Origin: Collinsella sp. | GTDB taxonomy: Bacteria > Actinomycetota > Coriobacteriia > Coriobacteriales > Coriobacteriaceae | Reading direction: 5' to 3' | Assembly (NCBI GenBank): GCA_019419545.1 | Contig: DXZT01000027.1 | Coordinates: 1 to 38,739, forward strand | DNA length: 38,739 bases | Shown: in pieces, positions 34,139 through 38,739 of the stretch | Position numbering within the stretch: position 1 is the stretch's first letter | Layout of the letters: each line of letters starts with the position of its first letter | The notes under the pieces: model-generated | Database searches by the model: none | What the model saw: only the letters and a program-made list of their open reading frames with translations | Told to the model about the DNA's origin: nothing | Translations under genes and position numbers: made by a program

Positions 34139-34631
34139 CTTGTACAGCCTTATCAATCAAATGGAAAAGCTCCATTGCGCGGTCACCGTGCGCCTCGAGC
34201 GTTATCGTTCGCACATCGCTGTCGCCCTCATCACGCTTGAGCGTCACCGAAAGATACTCATCCGTCAGCTCGTCCTGGAATTGTTCGCCCCATTCCAGCA
34301 GGCAAGCACCCTCATAGCCCAGCACATCGAAAATGCCCGTATCCTCGAGCTCGTAGGCATGCTCCAGGCGGTATAGATCAAAGTGAAACAGCGGAATACG
34401 ACCTTGATCGTGAACGGCCATGAGCGCAAACGTAGGACTCGTAACCATATGCCCATCGCCCAGCCCACGCGAGACGCCCTTGGTAAAGTGAGTTTTGCCC
34501 ACTCCCAGGCCACCGGTCAGGATGAGCACATCGCCGTCCTCAAGGCACGGTGCAATTAGCTCGCCAAAGTACTCCGTATCGGCAGCGCAAGTCGTTTTGT
34601 AAGTACCTACCCCCAGGCGCTCCAGGGACAT
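34125..34631 (-). CDS. tsaE: tRNA threonylcarbamoyladenosine biosynthesis ATPase TsaE
   Basis: 168 residues. The P-loop GGLGVGKTHFTKG lies at residues 40-52, followed by VTSPTFALM, FHFDLYRLE and LLEWGEQF, all typical of TsaE. It is the ATPase that resets the TsaB-TsaD complex. Its last codons overlap the start of the fused TsaB-RimI-TsaD gene, so the partners are made together. It begins 12 nt after the uracil-DNA glycosylase gene. Confidence 0.95.
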   Translation of the reverse strand: MSLERLGVGTYKTTCAADTEYFGELIAPCLEDGDVLILTGGLGVGKTHFTKGVSRGLGDGHMVTSPTFALMAVHDQGRIPLFHFDLYRLEHAYELEDTGIFDVLGYEGACLLEWGEQFQDELTDEYLSVTLKRDEGDSDVRTITLEAHGDRAMELFHLIDKAVQDELA

Positions 34632-34643
34632 ATATGCTCCTTA

Positions 34644-35264
34644 TTATTCCGAGGCGTCCTCTGGTGCGGGATGTCGCTCCAGATAATCGCCCAGCATCTT
34701 AAAGTCTTCCTCCAGCAGCTCCTGCCACGCCGGATTGCGCAGCGCTGCTGCCGGATGGAACGTGGGCATTACTACAAAATGCCCCATCTGGTAGAACCTG
34801 CCGCGCAGCTTAGTAATGCCAATCTCGGTCTTAAGCACAAAGTGCGTCGCGGGGTTGCCGAGCGTCACGATAATATCAGGCCAGATGCTTCGAATCTGCT
34901 CACGCAAAAACGGCGAGCAAGCCAGCACTTCCTCGGGACGCGGATTGCGGTTTCCCGGCGGGCGGCACTTAAGCACGTTGGCAATGTAAACGTCTTCGCG
35001 TTTGAGCCCCGCCAGCGACAAAATGCCGTTGAGGTCCTCGCCTGCCGCCCCCACAAAGGGCTCGCCCTGCAAATCCTCATTGCGGCCCGGCGCCTCACCA
35101 ATAAACATCACGCGAGCGCGGGGGTTTCCCACGCCAAACACGATATTGTGACGCGACTGGTAGAGCTGGCAGAGGTGACAATCGCCCAGAACGGCCTCAA
35201 TTTCCTCGAGTGCGACCTCACGTGGTGCCTGATGGGTATGGCCAGGGATATGCATGACGCCCAT
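34644..35264 (-). CDS. Family-4 (4Fe-4S) uracil-DNA glycosylase
   Basis: 206 residues. It removes uracil from DNA. Motif A is GEAPGRNEDLQGEPFVGAAG (about 56-75) and the C-terminal motif is PTFHPAAALRN. Four cysteines suited to the iron-sulphur cluster are at about 29, 32 (CHLC), 100 (LKCRPPGNRNP) and 116 (LACSPF), as in thermophile and actinobacterial UdgA enzymes. TAGGAG precedes the ATG. It lies 8 nt after alr and 12 nt before tsaE. Confidence 0.93.
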   Translation of the reverse strand: MGVMHIPGHTHQAPREVALEEIEAVLGDCHLCQLYQSRHNIVFGVGNPRARVMFIGEAPGRNEDLQGEPFVGAAGEDLNGILSLAGLKREDVYIANVLKCRPPGNRNPRPEEVLACSPFLREQIRSIWPDIIVTLGNPATHFVLKTEIGITKLRGRFYQMGHFVVMPTFHPAAALRNPAWQELLEEDFKMLGDYLERHPAPEDASE

Positions 35265-35272
35265 AGCGGCTC

Positions 35273-36418
35273 CTACACGTAGACCTTGTCGAGACGCATG
35301 CCAAAGCCGCAGGCGACCTCGTAGTTAATCGTTCCGCGCAGTCGGGCCATCTCGTCCATAGTGATCTCGGCATCGCCATCGCGGCCGACAATGATCATCT
35401 CGTCACCATACTCGGCCTCGGGAATCTCGTGTGCCGGGTTGGACTGAATGGCGACCATAAACTGGTCCATGCAGATATTGCCAACCTGATGCACGCGCTC
35501 GCCGCGATACAGCACATCCATACGATTGGAAAGCGTACGCGATAGGCCATCGGCATAACCGATCGGCAGCGTGCAGATCTGAACGCGCGTACGCGGTACG
35601 CGGTAGGTAAAACCATAGCCCACGCCCTCACCCATCGCAGGGTGTGCCACGCGCGTCACACGCGCATGGACGCTCATGACGGGATCAAGCTGCATCACGC
35701 GACCACTCAGCTCACATGGCTGCAGACCATACAAACCGATGCCGGCACGAATCATGTCAAAGCGCATTGAAGAATCGAGCATCGAGGACGGCGTATTGGC
35801 ACAATGCACGATACCGCATTCAAAACCTGCGTCCTTAATGGCCTGAACGGCCTCGGTAAAACGCTGACACTGCAGCTTGTAGTCCCAGCCCGAAGGTTCA
35901 TCGGCCGTGGCGAAGTGCGTAAATACGCCGTCGCACTGAATACCGCGATGGAAATTTATACCGCGGACAAAGTCGAGCACCTGCGTGTAGTGAACGCCGA
36001 TACGATTCATGCCCGTCTCGATGGCGAGATGATACTTGCCCACTTTGCCCGCCGCGACGGCACATTCGCCATACGCAAGAGCAAAGTCAGACGTATAGAC
36101 CGAGGGCATGATATCAAACTCGAGCAACGTCGGAATGGCCTCGATAGGCGGCTCGCTTAGGATGAGGATGGGTTTCGTAATCCCGCCCTGTCGGAGCTCC
36201 ACGCCCTCGTTAACCGTCGCCACGGCAAACATGTCGGCACCGGCCGAATACATGATCTTGGCGCACTCAACAGCTCCATGACCATAAGCATCGGCCTTGA
36301 CCACGCAGCACAGGCGCTGACGTGGATTCAGCAAGTTCTTATAGGCCCTCGTGTTGCGACGGAGCGCCCCGCGGTCGATCTCGACCCAGGACCAGCGCGT
36401 CAAATCGGCTTTATTCAT
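35273..36418 (-). CDS. alr: Alanine racemase
   Basis: 381 residues, a fold-III PLP enzyme that makes D-alanine for peptidoglycan. The PLP lysine is in VVKADAYGHGA (Lys 41). Other signatures are the HLAIETGMNRIGV segment, IRAGIGLYG, VGYGFTYRVPRTR (catalytic Tyr region) and GNICMDQFMV. It begins 2 nt after the nnrE/nnrD stop, so coupling is likely. Confidence 0.96.
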   Translation of the reverse strand: MNKADLTRWSWVEIDRGALRRNTRAYKNLLNPRQRLCCVVKADAYGHGAVECAKIMYSAGADMFAVATVNEGVELRQGGITKPILILSEPPIEAIPTLLEFDIMPSVYTSDFALAYGECAVAAGKVGKYHLAIETGMNRIGVHYTQVLDFVRGINFHRGIQCDGVFTHFATADEPSGWDYKLQCQRFTEAVQAIKDAGFECGIVHCANTPSSMLDSSMRFDMIRAGIGLYGLQPCELSGRVMQLDPVMSVHARVTRVAHPAMGEGVGYGFTYRVPRTRVQICTLPIGYADGLSRTLSNRMDVLYRGERVHQVGNICMDQFMVAIQSNPAHEIPEAEYGDEMIIVGRDGDAEITMDEMARLRGTINYEVACGFGMRLDKVYV

Positions 36419-36420
36419 GA

Positions 36421-38037
36421 TTAGTCATCCGACCCTTCGTCCATGATTCCCAGATCTTCGAGCGCATCCTTTGCCGCCAGTTCCATGGCAGGACCGATCA
36501 AGTCGATAAGATCGGTCGCGATGACGCTCTTCTCACCATACTCCGTCGCCGCGGCAAAACCGGCGTAGCTGTGAAGCGCGACGGCGTACGAATACAGCAA
36601 CTCCCAACGATCCATCTCGTCGCGCATGGTGGCAAGCGTGCCGGCCAAAATACCCGCGAGAACATCACCCGAACCGGCAGTTGCCAGAGAAGCCGGACCC
36701 GAGAGCGGCAGCAGCACACGCTCAACGCCACAGATAGCCGTCGTCGGCCCCTTGGCAATGACCACCAGATTGTCGGAGCCTGCAGCCCAGACAACCTTCT
36801 GCGCGGCCGCAATCGCGGTACCAAGGTCGTTCACCTCGTCACCGGCAACCAGACGCGAAAGCTCACGATAGTGCGGCGTCATAACCAACGGCTGCTCGCG
36901 ACGATACATCTCGGGATTACTATCAATACCGTCAATGGCAATCTTAGCAAGGCAGTTGAGTGCATCGGCGTCCAAAATAAGCGGCACATCAAGCTCGAGC
37001 AAGCCCGAAACCACCTGCATAGCGCCGGCAGATGTCGTCATACCGGGACCGCACAGTACACAGCTGTACTTCTTTGCAATCTCGCACACAGTCATGCGCG
37101 CAGCGGCGCCAAAGGAGCCGCGGGAATCAGACGGAATAGCAAAGACGGGAATCGAAGGAAGTGCCATGCGAATAAGATTGGCGCAGGCGTCAGGAGCCGC
37201 GACTGCCACGTAACCAGCACCCGCGCGAGCTGCAGACTTGGCCGCCATAATGGCAGCACCAGGATATTGCGCAGATCCGGCGACAATAAGTACAGAGCCA
37301 CGGGAATACTTATCGATATTCGTAGGTAGTGGAGCAAAGTAATCAACTAAGTCACCGGGCTCGACAATCTCGGCGGCGTGGTCGACATCATCGATGACCT
37401 CGTCAAGACGGTCGTAAAGATTGCCGCAGATTAAATCGCCAGCATACTCAGGGCCATCAGCGCTATACAGACCAATCTTGGGCGCAATCATCGTCACCGT
37501 ATGCTCGGCACGAATGCAGTCGTCATCAACAACGCCCGTCTCGGCATTCAGGCCCGAGGGGACATCAATGGATACGACACAATCGGCGCATTCATTGACC
37601 GTAGGAATCCAGATGGAGAACGGCGCACGCAGATTCCCGTGGAACCCGGTACCAAAAATGGCATCGACAACAACATCGGCCTTATCGATCAAAACCTCGA
37701 GTTCGTCACGCGAGGGACCAACGCAAACGTGCACATCGCGGCCGGCGGTACGACGAGCAACATGACGTGCCAGAGCAGCAGGAATCTCATCCGGCTCAAC
37801 CGGAGAAACGATATCCACGTCCACACCCTTATGGCTCAGGATATCGGCGGCAACCCAACCGTCGCCGCCATTATTACCAAAACCGACCAGAACGAGAACC
37901 CGATCGGGATTGAGCTTCAAGACCTCATTGGCGGCAAACTCACCCGCTAGCTCCATAAGCTCGGCCTTCGAAGTCCCTTCGCGTTCGATGATATCCTCGA
38001 GACGAACGACTTCTTCGGTACTCAAAACCGGTTTCAT
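36421..38037 (-). CDS. nnrE/nnrD: Bifunctional NAD(P)HX epimerase / ADP-dependent dehydratase
   Basis: 538 residues. It repairs hydrated NAD(P)H. The N-terminal half (about 1-215) is the YjeF_N epimerase (VLVGFGNNGGDGWVAADIL at 49-67, IDVPSGLNAETG). The C-terminal half (about 235-520) is the ribokinase-like dehydratase (KYSRGSVLIVAGSAQYPGAA, LDADALNCL, VMTPHYRELSRL, GSGDVLAGILAG). AGGAG precedes the ATG, which directly abuts the acpS stop codon. The acpS/nnr/alr order is common in Firmicutes and Actinobacteria. Confidence 0.95.
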   Translation of the reverse strand: MKPVLSTEEVVRLEDIIEREGTSKAELMELAGEFAANEVLKLNPDRVLVLVGFGNNGGDGWVAADILSHKGVDVDIVSPVEPDEIPAALARHVARRTAGRDVHVCVGPSRDELEVLIDKADVVVDAIFGTGFHGNLRAPFSIWIPTVNECADCVVSIDVPSGLNAETGVVDDDCIRAEHTVTMIAPKIGLYSADGPEYAGDLICGNLYDRLDEVIDDVDHAAEIVEPGDLVDYFAPLPTNIDKYSRGSVLIVAGSAQYPGAAIMAAKSAARAGAGYVAVAAPDACANLIRMALPSIPVFAIPSDSRGSFGAAARMTVCEIAKKYSCVLCGPGMTTSAGAMQVVSGLLELDVPLILDADALNCLAKIAIDGIDSNPEMYRREQPLVMTPHYRELSRLVAGDEVNDLGTAIAAAQKVVWAAGSDNLVVIAKGPTTAICGVERVLLPLSGPASLATAGSGDVLAGILAGTLATMRDEMDRWELLYSYAVALHSYAGFAAATEYGEKSVIATDLIDLIGPAMELAAKDALEDLGIMDEGSDD

Positions 38038-38577
38038 CTATGCTCCTAGCGTATCTTGCGAAGCATCGCCCAAGTGCTCCGTCAATGCTGAATTCTGCAG
38101 CTGCTCAAGCTCATCTAAAACAGAGCGAGCCTCTTTAAATGTCTGCGCAACGCGTTTCTTGTTGCTCACCTTTTCTTCCTTAGGCTTAGGTCGAGCATCC
38201 TCGGTGATTGCAATGGCATTCGCAACGGCCAAGTCTCCCGTAAGCGTAATGGAAAGAGCGACCTCAACAACACCCAGTTCTTGAGCGATCTCGAGAGCAC
38301 GGCCCGAAAGCAGCGCCTTCGGTTTGCCGAGTTTATCACGCGTTACCGAAACATCCTTGCGACCCACGCCTTGACTAAAACCCGTGCCGAGAGCTTTAAG
38401 TACCGCCTCGCGCGAAGCAAAGCGGCTGGCATAGTGAGCAGCGGGACGCGACGATGCATCACAATACGCACGCTCTTCTTCGGTAAACACACGCCGAGCA
38501 AACGACGGCGTCTTTTCAAGAATTGATTTCATGCGGGAAATCTCGACGATATCAACGCCGATACCAGCTTCAGCCAT
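38038..38577 (-). CDS. acpS: Holo-[acyl-carrier-protein] synthase with C-terminal extension
   Basis: 179 residues; typical AcpS is about 120. It attaches 4'-phosphopantetheine to acyl carrier protein. The Mg-binding motif is GVDIVEISRM (Asp 9) and the second is RFASREAVLKALGTG (Glu 57, Lys 61). The last 50 or so residues, after ANAIAITED, form a charged helical tail (KPKEEKVSNKKRVAQ) outside the usual domain. I chose ATG at 38577, preceded by GGAGGTGA. It heads the operon. Confidence 0.93.
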   Translation of the reverse strand: MAEAGIGVDIVEISRMKSILEKTPSFARRVFTEEERAYCDASSRPAAHYASRFASREAVLKALGTGFSQGVGRKDVSVTRDKLGKPKALLSGRALEIAQELGVVEVALSITLTGDLAVANAIAITEDARPKPKEEKVSNKKRVAQTFKEARSVLDELEQLQNSALTEHLGDASQDTLGA

Positions 38578-38643
38578 GTTCACCTCCATATCGCACAGAC
38601 TAAGTTATTGTAGCCCGTTCACAGAAGATGCGACAAACGAGGG

Positions 38644-38672
38644 TTATAAAACACAGCTACTATGTGAGACAA
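38644..38672 (-). promoter_or_regulatory. Promoter of the acpS operon
   Basis: TTGTCT (38667-38672), 17-bp spacer, TTATAA (38644-38649) on the minus strand, about 70 bp before acpS. Confidence 0.65.
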
Positions 38673-38691
38673 ATTGCCCGAGATACAATCA

Positions 38692-38716
38692 AAACCACCC
38701 CTAAAAGGGGTGGTTT
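38692..38716. terminator. Terminator hairpin at the right edge
   Basis: AAACCACCCC-TAAAA-GGGGTGGTTT, a 10-bp perfect stem, probably ending transcription from the gene beyond the window edge. Confidence 0.75.
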
Positions 38717-38739
38717 GCTCTTAGGGTATAACCCTTGGA

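Overview
The window reads as chromosomal DNA of a high-GC, anaerobic, sugar-fermenting Gram-positive bacterium, most likely a Coriobacteriia member close to Collinsella. This is inferred from gene content: phosphoketolase, a TsaB-RimI-TsaD triple fusion, glycogen and maltodextrin genes, many GntR/UTRA and LacI regulators, and a family-4 uracil-DNA glycosylase. No rRNA or other decisive marker is present, so the genus is a guess. No phage, transposase or CRISPR locus was found.

Layout. (1) 1-3417, minus strand: a small hypothetical protein, two overlapping GntR/UTRA regulators, a SIS-domain phosphosugar enzyme, and the start of what is probably a second SIS protein. (2) 3418-3829: two long hairpins with the same tip but different arms. 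(3) 3830-7590: phosphoketolase and a LacI regulator, with two TAAAACGTTTTA operators 21 bp apart in front of phosphoketolase. (4) 7591-15607: murB (+), an exported CHAP-type cell-wall hydrolase (-), galE (+), and malQ then glgP (+). (5) 15608-15936: an array of six alternately inverted 14-bp repeats about 40 bp apart. (6) 16005-21398, minus strand: a TreR-like regulator followed by a sugar ABC importer (lipoprotein, two permeases, ATPase). (7) 21623-24073: a PTS EIICB fused to a HAD phosphatase. (8) 24189-26371: a polyprenyl synthetase, a peptidoglycan-binding-domain protein and tRNA-Gln. (9) 26561-31753: a Toprim (JetD/DUF2220-like) protein with a long disordered middle, then cstA behind a structured leader with an intrinsic terminator and an Ile/Val-rich leader ORF. 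Three copies of a second hairpin family lie in this stretch. (10) 31754-38577, minus strand: a tight housekeeping operon acpS, nnrE/nnrD, alr, family-4 udg, tsaE, tsaB-rimI-tsaD.

How the genes fit together. The ABC importer, the PTS fusion, MalQ and GlgP form an alpha-glucan/alpha-glucoside uptake and breakdown module. Operators of the form TTGTTTAAACAA (core GTnTAnAC, the known HutC/TreR-type pattern) occur at the ABC operon, malQ, the PTS gene and the regulator gene itself, so one local regulon run by the TreR-like protein is plausible. Phosphoketolase would take the sugar phosphates to acetyl phosphate.

The least explained structures are non-coding. They are two families of hairpins with conserved tips and different but perfectly or almost perfectly self-complementary arms, the alternating repeat array, and the cstA attenuator-like leader. 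Promoter, operator and RNA-structure calls were made by eye and not computed.
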